From Opitutales bacterium (GTDB taxonomy: Bacteria; Verrucomicrobiota; Verrucomicrobiia; Opitutales; Oceanipulchritudinaceae): DNA of 7,526 bases. Below the pieces are notes generated by a model. The model did not search any database. It worked only from the letters and a program-made list of their open reading frames with translations, and had not been told where the DNA came from. Location: the NCBI GenBank assembly GCA_007123395.1, contig SKLD01000460.1:1-7526 (forward strand), in the 5' to 3' direction. The position numbers were made by a program, and so were the translations under genes. Of this stretch, positions 1-7,042 are shown in pieces (the stretch's first letter is position 1; each line of letters opens with the position of its first letter).

Positions 1-567
1 CGCCGTGTATTCACCCGGATCCGGCAACTCCGTTGTCGTGATGAGGATGGGCGTGGTGTTCGCCGTGTCCGACGACTTGAAGTAAAACGTCGTCGTCCCG
101 TCGGTGATGGCCGCGCCTTGGTTCGCCGCAGCACCGTTGACATAGACAAGGGCGTAATACCCCAGCGGAAAGGCATCGTTCAGGTTGTCAAAACTGATAG
201 AGACGGCACCCGTGGTTCCCGTGAAGTGGGCGATCCCATAGTTCCACGGTGTGTCGGCGTAGTCCCCGCCCCAGAATTGCTCGCCGCCTGCGTTGAGGAT
301 CGTGGCGGAAACACCGGTCACTGTGCCGTCGTCAGTAATCAAGTCCTCGGTCGGATTCGCCGCGCCGAAGGAACTGGTCTGATTCCAGTTGCTGACCACG
401 GTGTCCTCGGCGGCGATGCCAAACGGTTCATCCACTACGGTGCCACCGCCACCGGCCGTGCGTATGTTAACGCCGATAATCGTCGCCCCGGCGAACGCGG
501 GCAGGAGACAAACGGAAAGCGCGGCGAGAGCCAGCTTTCGAAAGGAGGTTGTTTTTACGTATTTCAT
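1..567 (-). CDS. Secreted PEP-CTERM-type protein, paralogue of the adjacent gene (3' end cut by window edge)
   Basis: An open frame of 189 codons runs from an ATG at 567 to the left edge without a stop, so the C-terminus is missing. The N-terminus is a signal peptide: a basic MKYVKTTSFRK, a hydrophobic stretch, then AFA-GA or AGA-TI as likely cleavage sites (after residue 26 or 28). The mature part follows the complete neighbour at 627-1394 almost residue for residue. Shared blocks include SFGAANPT, LNAGG, GIAHFTGT, FPLGYYALVYV and the Gly/Thr-rich stretch after NQGAA; by eye about two thirds of positions are identical. A PEP-CTERM tail is therefore expected beyond the edge but is not seen. 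The mature part has no cysteine, as is common for exported structural proteins. It lies 59 nt after the neighbour's stop in the same direction, so co-transcription is likely. No Shine-Dalgarno sequence precedes the ATG. The biochemical function is unknown; a surface or matrix role is inferred from the family. Confidence 0.85.
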   Translation of the reverse strand, partial: MKYVKTTSFRKLALAALSVCLLPAFAGATIIGVNIRTAGGGGTVVDEPFGIAAEDTVVSNWNQTSSFGAANPTEDLITDDGTVTGVSATILNAGGEQFWGGDYADTPWNYGIAHFTGTTGAVSISFDNLNDAFPLGYYALVYVNGAAANQGAAITDGTTTFYFKSSDTANTTPILITTTELPDPGEYTA

Positions 568-626
568 GGGATTATTTGTGTTGGATTTCTGTTACGGTTC
601 AGGTTGATGGACGGTTGCCGGTCCGC
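568..626 (-). other. Short spacer between the tandem PEP-CTERM genes
   Basis: These 59 nt separate the stop of the first PEP-CTERM gene from the ATG of the second. There is no convincing -10/-35 pair and no hairpin followed by a T-run, only a weak GGAC/GTCC stem just after the stop, so read-through from the upstream gene is the simplest reading. The leader contains AAATCCAA (minus strand, 581-588), 13 nt before the ATG. The same octamer occurs before the other copy. Confidence 0.5.
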
Positions 627-1394
627 TCAGGCGCGGCGACGCCGATAGAGAAGCAGCCCAACGGCGAGGAGCCCGACGAAGACGGCGGCGGCGGACGGCT
701 CGGGAATGGCCACGAGCTGCACGCCGCCGATCCCGGCGTTGTTGGAGACGACGCTTCCCGTGGGGATGGCGAAGGTAATGTCGTCGGACATGAGCGGCGT
801 GGTGATACTTCCGAAGACGGCGTAGTTCCCGACATCGTAGGTGTCGCTTGTCGTGCTCGTGATGAGCAGCGGGGTGGTGTCGGCGGGGTTCGACGTCTGG
901 AAGTAATACGTCGTCGACCCGTCGGTGACGGCCGCGCCTTGGTTCGGCGGAGCACCGCTGACATAGACAAGGGCGTAGTATCCCAGCGGAAAGGCGGCAT
1001 TCAGGTTGTCGAAGGTGACCGACACCGGATTCGGCGTGCCTGTGAAATGGGCGATGCCGAAATTCCACGGCGTGCCGGCGTAGTCCGCACCCCAGTATTG
1101 TTGGCCGCCCGCATTGAGGACGGTAGCGGACACCCCGGTCGCGGCACCCGAGCTGTCGACAAGGTCGAGAGTCGGATTGGCCGCGCCGAAGGAGTTCGTA
1201 TTGTTCCAGTTGTCGACCACGGTTCCCTCTGCGGCGACACCGAAGGCTCCGAGGACCGCCGAATTGCCCTCAGGGTTTCCGTCCCGGATGTTCAGACTGA
1301 TGATGGACTGCGCGGACAGATTCGCAGCGAGAAAAACCGGAAGAAACAGCGCTGCTGACTTCCGGAGAATGGACACAATAGTGTGTAACTTCAT
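627..1394 (-). CDS. PEP-CTERM sorting domain protein, secreted, complete (255 aa)
   Basis: This is a complete exported protein. Residues 1-28 form a signal peptide (basic MKLHTIVSILRK, hydrophobic core, probable cleavage NLSA-QS). The middle part is Gly/Asn/Thr/Ser-rich with the NWNN motif often seen in PEP-CTERM proteins of Verrucomicrobia and Planctomycetes. The tail is a textbook PEP-CTERM signal: IPEP at 230-233, a short hydrophobic span at about 234-250, then RRRRA at 251-255. In this family the tail is recognised and processed by an exosortase, which would have to be encoded elsewhere. The frame extends upstream to 1538, but I chose the ATG at 1394 because it starts the signal peptide directly, matches the paralogue's start, and lies about 50 nt after a predicted transcription start. 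The mature part contains no cysteine. The close tandem paralogue suggests recent duplication. Specific function is unknown; an extracellular matrix or surface role is inferred. Confidence 0.9.
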   Translation of the reverse strand: MKLHTIVSILRKSAALFLPVFLAANLSAQSIISLNIRDGNPEGNSAVLGAFGVAAEGTVVDNWNNTNSFGAANPTLDLVDSSGAATGVSATVLNAGGQQYWGADYAGTPWNFGIAHFTGTPNPVSVTFDNLNAAFPLGYYALVYVSGAPPNQGAAVTDGSTTYYFQTSNPADTTPLLITSTTSDTYDVGNYAVFGSITTPLMSDDITFAIPTGSVVSNNAGIGGVQLVAIPEPSAAAVFVGLLAVGLLLYRRRRA

Positions 1395-1401
1395 GACTTT
1401 A

Positions 1402-1409
1402 TTGGATTT
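1402..1409 (-). promoter_or_regulatory. AAATCCAA leader motif, copy before the complete PEP-CTERM gene
   Basis: The minus-strand octamer AAATCCAA ends 7 nt before the ATG at 1394. An identical octamer sits 13 nt before the ATG of the paralogue (581-588). No purine-rich Shine-Dalgarno sequence is present in either leader. It may be a translation or regulatory element, or merely a remnant of the duplication; its function is not shown. Confidence 0.3.
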
Positions 1410-1451
1410 AGGTTTATGGAGTGATTGCCAAATCAGATGATTTGCGCGCCC

Positions 1452-1457
1452 ATTATA
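1452..1457 (-). promoter_or_regulatory. Perfect -10 box (TATAAT) for the PEP-CTERM genes
   Basis: On the minus strand the sequence reads GGGC-TATAAT-GGGC, an exact sigma-70 type -10 hexamer in an otherwise GC-rich setting. The expected start of transcription is near 1445, giving a leader of about 50 nt before the ATG at 1394. At 16-18 nt upstream there is only a poor -35 match (around CTCAAT), so the promoter may need an activator. The AraC-type regulator encoded just upstream is a candidate by position only. Confidence 0.5.
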
Positions 1458-1627
1458 GCCCATCCGAATCCCCGATTGAGCGGTGATTTTGTGCATATGA
1501 GGGTGGAATTTTGTCCCTGCCGCGCATTGTTCCCGCACTTCCGTCCCGCCGACCCTGCGAATCTGTGTCAGCGGGGAAGAAATCCGCCACCCTTGCGGCC
1601 GTCGCGGAGAGGATTTCCACGGCTTTA

Positions 1628-1646
1628 CGCGGTCTGAAGACCCGCG
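1628..1646 (-). terminator. GC-rich hairpin behind the hybrid regulator, possible terminator
   Basis: On the minus strand the sequence CGCGGGTC-TTCA-GACCGCG folds into a stem of about 7 bp with one bulged G and a TTCA loop, 66 nt after the regulator's stop codon. It is not followed by a T-run (next bases TAAAGCC), so it is not a standard intrinsic terminator. It could slow polymerase or protect the mRNA 3' end. Confidence 0.3.
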
Positions 1647-1712
1647 CTCCTGCGAGCCAGCCGCTTATCCGCGCCATTGCACTCTCGCACGACCGCATCC
1701 AATGCGCCGCAA

Positions 1713-4700
1713 TCAGGCGCTGGTGCGCCGGAACCCGGCCGGACTCCCCGCCGCCGTTTCCTTCCGGCGGGCGAACTCCGAGGGCGGGCATTTGAACTCG
1801 TCCTTGAAGACCCGGCTGAAGTAGCCGGCGTCGGAGAAGCCGACGTCGTAGGCGATCTCGGAGACGGATTTTTCGCCCTCGGCCAGCCATTTGGCGGCCT
1901 GCCGGAGTCGTTTCGTGCGGATGAACGAGGCCGGACTGAGATCGGTGAGGCTATTGAACTTGCGGTAGAAGGCGCTCCGGCTGAAGCCCAGCTTTTCCGC
2001 CAACGCGTTGACGTCGAACTGCTCGTTGCCGAGTTCCGCATCGACGACGGCCTTGACCTTGTCAAGGAACTGCTGGTCCGCCTGCGAGCGGCCTGTCATC
2101 CGGTTATCGTCGACAAACTGCTGCCGGACCCGCCGGCGGGTGTGCTGCTGGGTGTCGAGAAGGTTCCTCAGCTTCAGGCGCAGAATCTCCGGCGAGACGG
2201 GCTTGGTGATAAAGTCGTCCGCCCCGCTTTCGTAGGCGAGCCGCTTGTGCTCCTCCGAACGCAGCGCAGTGAGGAGCACGACGGGAACGTGGGAGGTGTG
2301 CGCATCCTCCTTCAGCGCGCGGCAGAGGTCGAATCCGCTCTTTCCGCCCATCACCACATCGGAGACGATGATGTCGGGGATGAGTTCACGCGCTTTCGCA
2401 AAGCCGGTTTCCATCGAGTCCGCCGTCTCGACGCGGGCAAACTCCGACAACTCCCCGGCGATGAATTCGCGCAAGGCGTGGTTGTCCTCGACGAGGAGGA
2501 CGAGACGGCCTTCCGCCGACCCCGCCGTCGCCGCCGTCGCGCCGCTCTCCGTGCTTTCGATGACCGTGGGTTGCGGCGCGTCCCGGACCCCCGCCGCCTC
2601 TTCCGCCGGTTTCACCGGGAAGGTCACCCGGAAACAACTGCCGGGGCGTTCGGCGTCGCCCGGATGCACCGGGCTGATCAACTCGATCTCCGCATCGATG
2701 CTGTCGACAAGCTCCTTCACAAAGGCCAGGCCGATGCCCGTGCCCTCCGCCTTCCGCTCCGCCGAGGATCCGCGGAAAAAGGGCTCGAAGACCGCCTTTT
2801 GGTCGGTCTCCGCGATCCCCGGGCCGGTGTCTTCGACCTCGAGAACGCCCCGTGTCTCGCCGTCCGGCCCGCGCCGCCGGTCGATCCGCACGGTGACGTG
2901 CCCGCCCCGGGGCGTGTATTTGATGGCGTTGCCGAGGAGATTATCGATGATCTTGTGGTAGACCTCGTGCGGGAAGGAAAAGACAAACCTGTCCATCGTG
3001 CTTTCGAGGGCGATAGCTTGTTCCTTCTCCCGAATCCACCCGTGGAAGACGGAAATGCAATTCCGCGCGAACTGCACGAAGTCTCCCTTTTCCGGTTGGA
3101 ACGCAAGTTTGTTCAGTTGCAGTTTCCGGAAGTCGAGCAACTGGTTGACGAGGAAGAGGAGCCGTTGGCTGTTCGACTTGATGAGCGAGAGGTATTGCTG
3201 GTGCCGCATGTCGCCGACCTCGTTCTGGAGGCGCTCGACGGGACCGAGGATGAGGCTCAGAGGCGTTTTGAGTTCGTGGGAAAGGTGGGTGAAAAAGCGG
3301 ATTTTCACGCCCTCCAGTTCGAGCATGTGGCGGATGCGCTGGCGGACGAACAGTGCGGCCACGGCGACAACGAAAGCTACCCCGGCCGCCAACGAAGCGA
3401 TGAACCACCCTTGCCGCCACAACGGCAGAATGACGGCAAACTCCGCCCGCAGCGGCACGGCCGTGATGTTGAAGTCGGCATCCCGCGCGCGGATTTCGAT
3501 GAGATGCTTTCCGCCCCGCATCTCGTCGAGCGTCAACCCGGTGGCGGCGGAAAAGGGCGACCATGCGCCGCCGTTGATGCGGTGGGAATAGCGGAGGCGG
3601 TCCGGCGGAGTCTTCGACCATGGGTCGATCCCCTTCCACCTGAAGACGAGATCGGTGTTTCGGAAAAGCGACGGTGGATCGGAAGCCCAACGCACGACCG
3701 GGGGCGCCGCGTCCGGCACATACTGCACCGTGCCAAAGCTCCGCCTTTTATCCTTGGAGTAATCTTCGACACGTTGGCTCCGGTAGTACCAGTCAACGTG
3801 CGTGTGGTTGACCCACACGGAACCGTCCCCAGACTGCGCCACGCGTCCTGACCCCCGGTGCAAACCGTCCATATAGTTCATAAACGGGGCCCAGCGTTCT
3901 CCGTCGAAGCGGTAGTGGCCTTCGCGAGTGGAAACAACCGGTGAATCATCATCGAGAATAATGACAAACGATGCTAGCATACTGCCAAGACCGTCCGTCT
4001 CGGTGAACTGCGTCCACTCACCGTCCCGCAGGCGGAAAACACCATGTGACCACGCCGCGCACCAAACCGTGCCGCGTGAGTCGACAGTGATCTGGTCGAT
4101 CCACTTGTTGCGGAGCACGGCGGGCAGCTCGATCGGAATCGCCCCGGCCCCCGTGTTTTCATAGAGCCCGAGGCCGCTCGTATACGGGGTGCCCGCGCCC
4201 CCGGCCTGCAACGACCAATTGCGAAAGGCAAAATCGGGCGGCAGTCGGCGGCTGACCGCATAACCCCCGCCCGCTTCGGGCGAGAAAACAACCAAGCCGC
4301 CTTCATACCCGGGAAACTCTTCGTCCATCTGCGCGCACCCCAGCCAGACTTCGCCGTTGGAACACTCGAGCAGTCCGAGGTGACCGAAGGAGATCCCGAC
4401 TTCGGGGTAGGCATGGCGCCGCCACTGGGTTCCGTCAAAGACAGCGACGGCCGCGCCGTGGTTGTCCGACCCGGCGAGAAACCAATCCCCGTTGCTGTGG
4501 ACGATCAACGCGCCGGGCGTGGAAATGCCGGTCACCTCCGGCGGATAAAACTCGGCCTCCGCCGAACCGGGTCTCCAGCGCACCACCTCGTCGTCCACCG
4601 AAATGAAAAGGATGTCGCCGTCGGGCGTCTCGTCCTGAAAGTGCAGACCGTCAAAGGAGACGCCCTGCCGACCCCCGTAGTCGATGCGGACGCCCATGCC

Positions 4701-5708
4701 GCTGGTCTCGAGAATGCTGACAAAACCGTCCGACCCGTGCAGGAGGATGGAACGGGCGCCGGGCAACGAGAACTCTGGACTGTGGTAAATTCTCCACTCG
4801 CCGTCCTTGTGAATATGGAGCGAGCCGCGGCTCGAAATCCAAACAGCCCCGTCGGGCGATTCCATGATGAAAAAGTTGAGGTTGTCCCCTCCGAGGCGGG
4901 AGAGATTGATGCCGGTCCAGTCACCCCGTGCCGGATCGAAAACCCGCGGCGGAAGATTGTGGTTTTCATTGATCAACCATACCCGCCCGTCGGACGCGCG
5001 CATCAGCATGGCGCGGGAAAGTGACGAATCGAACGGGGCACCCCGCTGCACAGGCTCGGCACCAGCGGCAATGCGCCCTCCGCTTAACGGATACTCCCAC
5101 ACGGAACCGTCCGGAAAAGCGAGAACCCAGAGGCTGTCACGCGCCGGCCCCTCGCACAGACCCAATACCGGTGCGGGAGTCGGCGTGATCTCACAACGGC
5201 CGCTCACCGGATCAATGCGGGCGATCCCGCTCTCGATCCCGGCCCAGAGGATGCCGTCGCGGGTTTCGATGATATTGCCGAACAAACGCCGCCCCAGCCC
5301 TTCGTCCGACACCTGTCGCCACGACTGCCCGTCATGGAGAACGATCCCCTCACGGAAGACGAGGCAGTAGACGCCCCCGGAAGAAATCGCCATGGCGTTG
5401 ACCGGACCAAGGCGCAGGTCTTCCGGCATTTCCAGCAGGCGGGACGAGTAGCCGTCGAATATCCCCAGTCGATCAGGAGCGCTGAGGATACCCAAGCTTC
5501 CGTCGGGGGCGAGATCGGCAAGGACAAAGTCAGTGAATTCGTGACCCTGAATGCGGTGCCAGCGCCGCTCCTCCGTGAGGGGATCGACGCGCATGGCATC
5601 CAAGGAGCGCGTCTCCGTCGACTGCGGGAAGGCGCAGGCCGCTCCCGCAATGAAGATCCACGCAGTGAGCCAGCGAAAATAGAATTCTCGCGAAAAGTCA
5701 GGGTTCAC
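1713..5708 (-). CDS. Hybrid two-component system protein: propeller sensor, histidine kinase, receiver and AraC-type regulator
   Basis: One protein combines sensor, kinase and transcription factor, the layout of the hybrid regulators best known from polysaccharide-utilisation loci of Bacteroidetes. Numbering is from the GTG at 5708 (1331 aa). Residues 1-26 form a signal peptide ending ACA. Residues 27 to about 665 carry Reg_prop-like propeller repeats (DGILWAGIESGIARID at 151-166, DGAVWIS at 286, NGEVWLG at 451, RGTVWCA at 545, DGSVWVN at 628). Residues 681-760 resemble a Y_Y_Y domain, and 767-788 span the membrane. The kinase has His811 in SHELKTP, Asn927, the DTGPG box at 960-964, FEPFF at 974 and GTGIGL at 989. 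The receiver (1067-1185) keeps Glu1074/Asp1075, phospho-acceptor Asp1117, Thr1147 and Lys1169. Residues 1212-1316 are an AraC-type domain with two helix-turn-helix units. All key catalytic residues are present. The frame is open to an ATG at 5825 and a TTG at 5828; I prefer GTG because it puts the signal peptide at the N-terminus. The ligand is unknown; an oligosaccharide is the family precedent. Confidence 0.93.
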   Translation of the reverse strand: MNPDFSREFYFRWLTAWIFIAGAACAFPQSTETRSLDAMRVDPLTEERRWHRIQGHEFTDFVLADLAPDGSLGILSAPDRLGIFDGYSSRLLEMPEDLRLGPVNAMAISSGGVYCLVFREGIVLHDGQSWRQVSDEGLGRRLFGNIIETRDGILWAGIESGIARIDPVSGRCEITPTPAPVLGLCEGPARDSLWVLAFPDGSVWEYPLSGGRIAAGAEPVQRGAPFDSSLSRAMLMRASDGRVWLINENHNLPPRVFDPARGDWTGINLSRLGGDNLNFFIMESPDGAVWISSRGSLHIHKDGEWRIYHSPEFSLPGARSILLHGSDGFVSILETSGMGVRIDYGGRQGVSFDGLHFQDETPDGDILFISVDDEVVRWRPGSAEAEFYPPEVTGISTPGALIVHSNGDWFLAGSDNHGAAVAVFDGTQWRRHAYPEVGISFGHLGLLECSNGEVWLGCAQMDEEFPGYEGGLVVFSPEAGGGYAVSRRLPPDFAFRNWSLQAGGAGTPYTSGLGLYENTGAGAIPIELPAVLRNKWIDQITVDSRGTVWCAAWSHGVFRLRDGEWTQFTETDGLGSMLASFVIILDDDSPVVSTREGHYRFDGERWAPFMNYMDGLHRGSGRVAQSGDGSVWVNHTHVDWYYRSQRVEDYSKDKRRSFGTVQYVPDAAPPVVRWASDPPSLFRNTDLVFRWKGIDPWSKTPPDRLRYSHRINGGAWSPFSAATGLTLDEMRGGKHLIEIRARDADFNITAVPLRAEFAVILPLWRQGWFIASLAAGVAFVVAVAALFVRQRIRHMLELEGVKIRFFTHLSHELKTPLSLILGPVERLQNEVGDMRHQQYLSLIKSNSQRLLFLVNQLLDFRKLQLNKLAFQPEKGDFVQFARNCISVFHGWIREKEQAIALESTMDRFVFSFPHEVYHKIIDNLLGNAIKYTPRGGHVTVRIDRRRGPDGETRGVLEVEDTGPGIAETDQKAVFEPFFRGSSAERKAEGTGIGLAFVKELVDSIDAEIELISPVHPGDAERPGSCFRVTFPVKPAEEAAGVRDAPQPTVIESTESGATAATAGSAEGRLVLLVEDNHALREFIAGELSEFARVETADSMETGFAKARELIPDIIVSDVVMGGKSGFDLCRALKEDAHTSHVPVVLLTALRSEEHKRLAYESGADDFITKPVSPEILRLKLRNLLDTQQHTRRRVRQQFVDDNRMTGRSQADQQFLDKVKAVVDAELGNEQFDVNALAEKLGFSRSAFYRKFNSLTDLSPASFIRTKRLRQAAKWLAEGEKSVSEIAYDVGFSDAGYFSRVFKDEFKCPPSEFARRKETAAGSPAGFRRTSA

Positions 5709-5893
5709 AGGGATGGGGTGATTGATAAAAATACTTTTGCCACAAGAAGGGCGGCGGTTCAAATCGAATCGACAGTGGACCGAGTCTCGCGCACGAATAC
5801 GGAAAATAGAAAACGGAAGCCGCATCAAAATGAGCGTTTTAAGGTTGACCTGAAATAACTCATTAGCAATTTCGAGTATAGACGAAAAAACTC
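5709..5893. promoter_or_regulatory. AT-rich divergent promoter region between the hybrid regulator and the ATPase
   Basis: The two genes point away from each other here. The stretch 5826-5893 is clearly more AT-rich than its surroundings. Overlapping -10-like hexamers occur on both strands: TATAGA (plus, 5877-5882) and TATACT (minus, 5875-5880). Neither has a good -35 at normal spacing; TTGACC at 5845-5850 is 26 nt from the plus-strand box. AATGAG (5829-5834) and CTCATT (5859-5864) form a 6-bp inverted repeat, and AACTCAT occurs twice (5857-5863 and 5889-5895). These are candidate operator elements only. If the regulator starts at the ATG at 5825 instead of the GTG at 5708, the region shrinks to 68 bp. 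Confidence 0.35.
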
Positions 5894-7042
5894 ATGCAGC
5901 CTGAAGACCGTTACTTGCGTCCGTGGATCCGCGAAGACCTCAAAGAAAAGATGGTCTTCGTGGGCGGACCGCGGCAGGTGGGAAAGACCACGCTTGCGCT
6001 GCAATGCCTTGGGGACAAGCCGCGCCGTCCCTCCCACCCGGCCTATCTGAACTGGGATGATGTGAGCCACCGTGACCGCATTCTGCGGGGGCAACTCCCG
6101 TCGAAGCAACCGGTCGTCATTCTGGACGAGGTTCACAAGTTCGCGGATTGGCGAAATCTCGTGAAGGGATTTTATGACCGGAACAAGGGAGCCATTGCGT
6201 TCTTGGTGACGGGATCGGCAAGACTGGACCACTACCGGCGCGGCGGCGATTCGTTGCAGGGCCGATATCATTACTTCCGGTTGCATCCGTTTTCGTTGCG
6301 CGAAATGAGTGCGGGTGAAGGGACGGACGCCTTGGAGCCATTGTTGCGCTTCGGCGGATTTCCGGAGCCTTTGCTGAAAGGAGAGACGCGGTTCCACCGG
6401 CGCTGGCTGAGAGAACAAGGAAGCCGGGTTCTGTATGAGGACTTGCGCGACTTAGAACGCGTTCGCGAGGTCAGCCGCCTGGAGTTGCTTTTGCAGCATT
6501 TGCCGGAGTGCGTCGGTTCGCCGTTGTCGGTCCATGCATTGAGCCAACGGGTCGGGGTGGCTCACGAGACGATGGAAAACTGGATTTCCATTCTGGAACG
6601 CCTTTATATGGTTTATCGCATTGCTCCTTTCGGTTCAAAACGTATTCGCGCCGTCAAAAAGGAGAACAAGCTGTATTTCTGGGATTGGTCACGGGTGCAA
6701 TCAGCGGGTGCCCGCTTTGAGAATTTGGTCGCCGGACAACTCCTGAAATACTGTCACTTTATCGAAGACACGCAGGGATACGGGATGGAATTGCGGTTCA
6801 TTCGCGACACCGACAAGCGCGAGGTGGACTTCGTCGTGCTGCGCGACGGAACCCCGGAATTTGCCGTCGAATGCAAAACCGGAGAGCGGTCGGTCTCACC
6901 CCAAACCCGCTATTTCCGCGAGCGCACGCAGATTCCGCGTTTCTACCAAGTGCATCTCGGCGAGCGGGATTACGGTTCCGAGGCCGCCGACACGCGGGTG
7001 TTGCCATTTGCCCGCTTCTGCGAGGAACTGCGAATGCCCTGA
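5894..7042 (+). CDS. AAA_14/DUF4143 family ATP-binding protein (382 aa)
   Basis: This is a stand-alone P-loop ATPase of the widespread AAA_14 plus DUF4143 type. Walker A is GGPRQVGKTT at 24-33, Walker B is VVILDEVHK at 74-82 with Asp78/Glu79, and the sensor-1 region is FLVTGSARLD at 103-112. The block GRYHYFRLHPFSLREM (123-138) and the FGGFPEPL motif (153-160) are typical of the family. A winged-helix-like middle part (about 195-245) is followed by the DUF4143 C-terminus, where RFENLVAGQLL (274-284), REVDFVV (309-315) and FAVECKTGE (323-331) form a PD-(D/E)XK-like pattern with Glu276, Asp312, Glu326 and Lys328. The length is normal for the family and the gene appears intact. The cellular role of these proteins is not established to my knowledge; DNA- or nucleic-acid-linked activity is an inference. 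It has no Shine-Dalgarno sequence and no operon partner; it diverges from the regulator and converges with the transporter gene. Confidence 0.92.
   Translation: MQPEDRYLRPWIREDLKEKMVFVGGPRQVGKTTLALQCLGDKPRRPSHPAYLNWDDVSHRDRILRGQLPSKQPVVILDEVHKFADWRNLVKGFYDRNKGAIAFLVTGSARLDHYRRGGDSLQGRYHYFRLHPFSLREMSAGEGTDALEPLLRFGGFPEPLLKGETRFHRRWLREQGSRVLYEDLRDLERVREVSRLELLLQHLPECVGSPLSVHALSQRVGVAHETMENWISILERLYMVYRIAPFGSKRIRAVKKENKLYFWDWSRVQSAGARFENLVAGQLLKYCHFIEDTQGYGMELRFIRDTDKREVDFVVLRDGTPEFAVECKTGERSVSPQTRYFRERTQIPRFYQVHLGERDYGSEAADTRVLPFARFCEELRMP

Larger units (their letters stand above)
1395..1707 (-). other. Intergenic region between the hybrid regulator and the PEP-CTERM genes
   Basis: About 310 nt lie between the regulator's stop and the PEP-CTERM start. 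Short frames cross it on both strands, but none has a recognisable protein pattern or a sensible start, so I treat it as non-coding. It contains a hairpin at 1628-1646, near the regulator's 3' end, and a TATAAT box at 1452-1457. The stretch of about 50 nt just before the PEP-CTERM ATG is AT-rich and looks like an untranslated leader. I see nothing specific in the middle part (about 1460-1625). Confidence 0.5.

Noticed and set aside
549..1358. 269-codon plus-strand frame over the complete PEP-CTERM gene
   Set aside because: It is antisense to a gene with signal peptide, paralogue and PEP-CTERM tail. Its similarity to the plus-strand frame at 118-648 only mirrors the duplication on the other strand.
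1395..1538. N-terminal extension of the complete PEP-CTERM protein to 1538
   Set aside because: It would place 48 non-hydrophobic residues before a perfect signal peptide and would read through the predicted promoter; the paralogue starts at the equivalent inner ATG.
1425..1890. Small frames in the gap between regulator and PEP-CTERM gene (plus 1425-1637, plus 1511-1795, minus 1453-1890)
   Set aside because: Composition is Arg/Pro/Ser-rich, there is no ribosome site or recognisable domain, and two of them run into the regulator gene in another frame.
1677..3851. 724-codon open frame on the plus strand
   Set aside because: It lies antisense to the kinase, receiver and AraC domains of the hybrid regulator, whose motifs are unmistakable. 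The plus-strand product is Arg/Asp/Glu-rich without any domain pattern, a usual by-product of GC-rich coding DNA.
5650..5700. Possible lipobox (GAAC) in the regulator's signal peptide
   Set aside because: The position three before the cysteine is Gly, not Leu/Ile/Val, and ACA-F gives a better ordinary cleavage site.
4380..5858. Plus-strand frames opposite the sensor part of the regulator (4380-5024, 4864-5370, 5334-5858)
   Set aside because: They have no motifs, overlap each other in different frames and are opposite a continuous propeller-domain reading frame.
5825..6418. 197-codon minus-strand frame opposite the start of the ATPase
   Set aside because: The plus strand encodes clear Walker A and B motifs here; the minus-strand product has no recognisable pattern.
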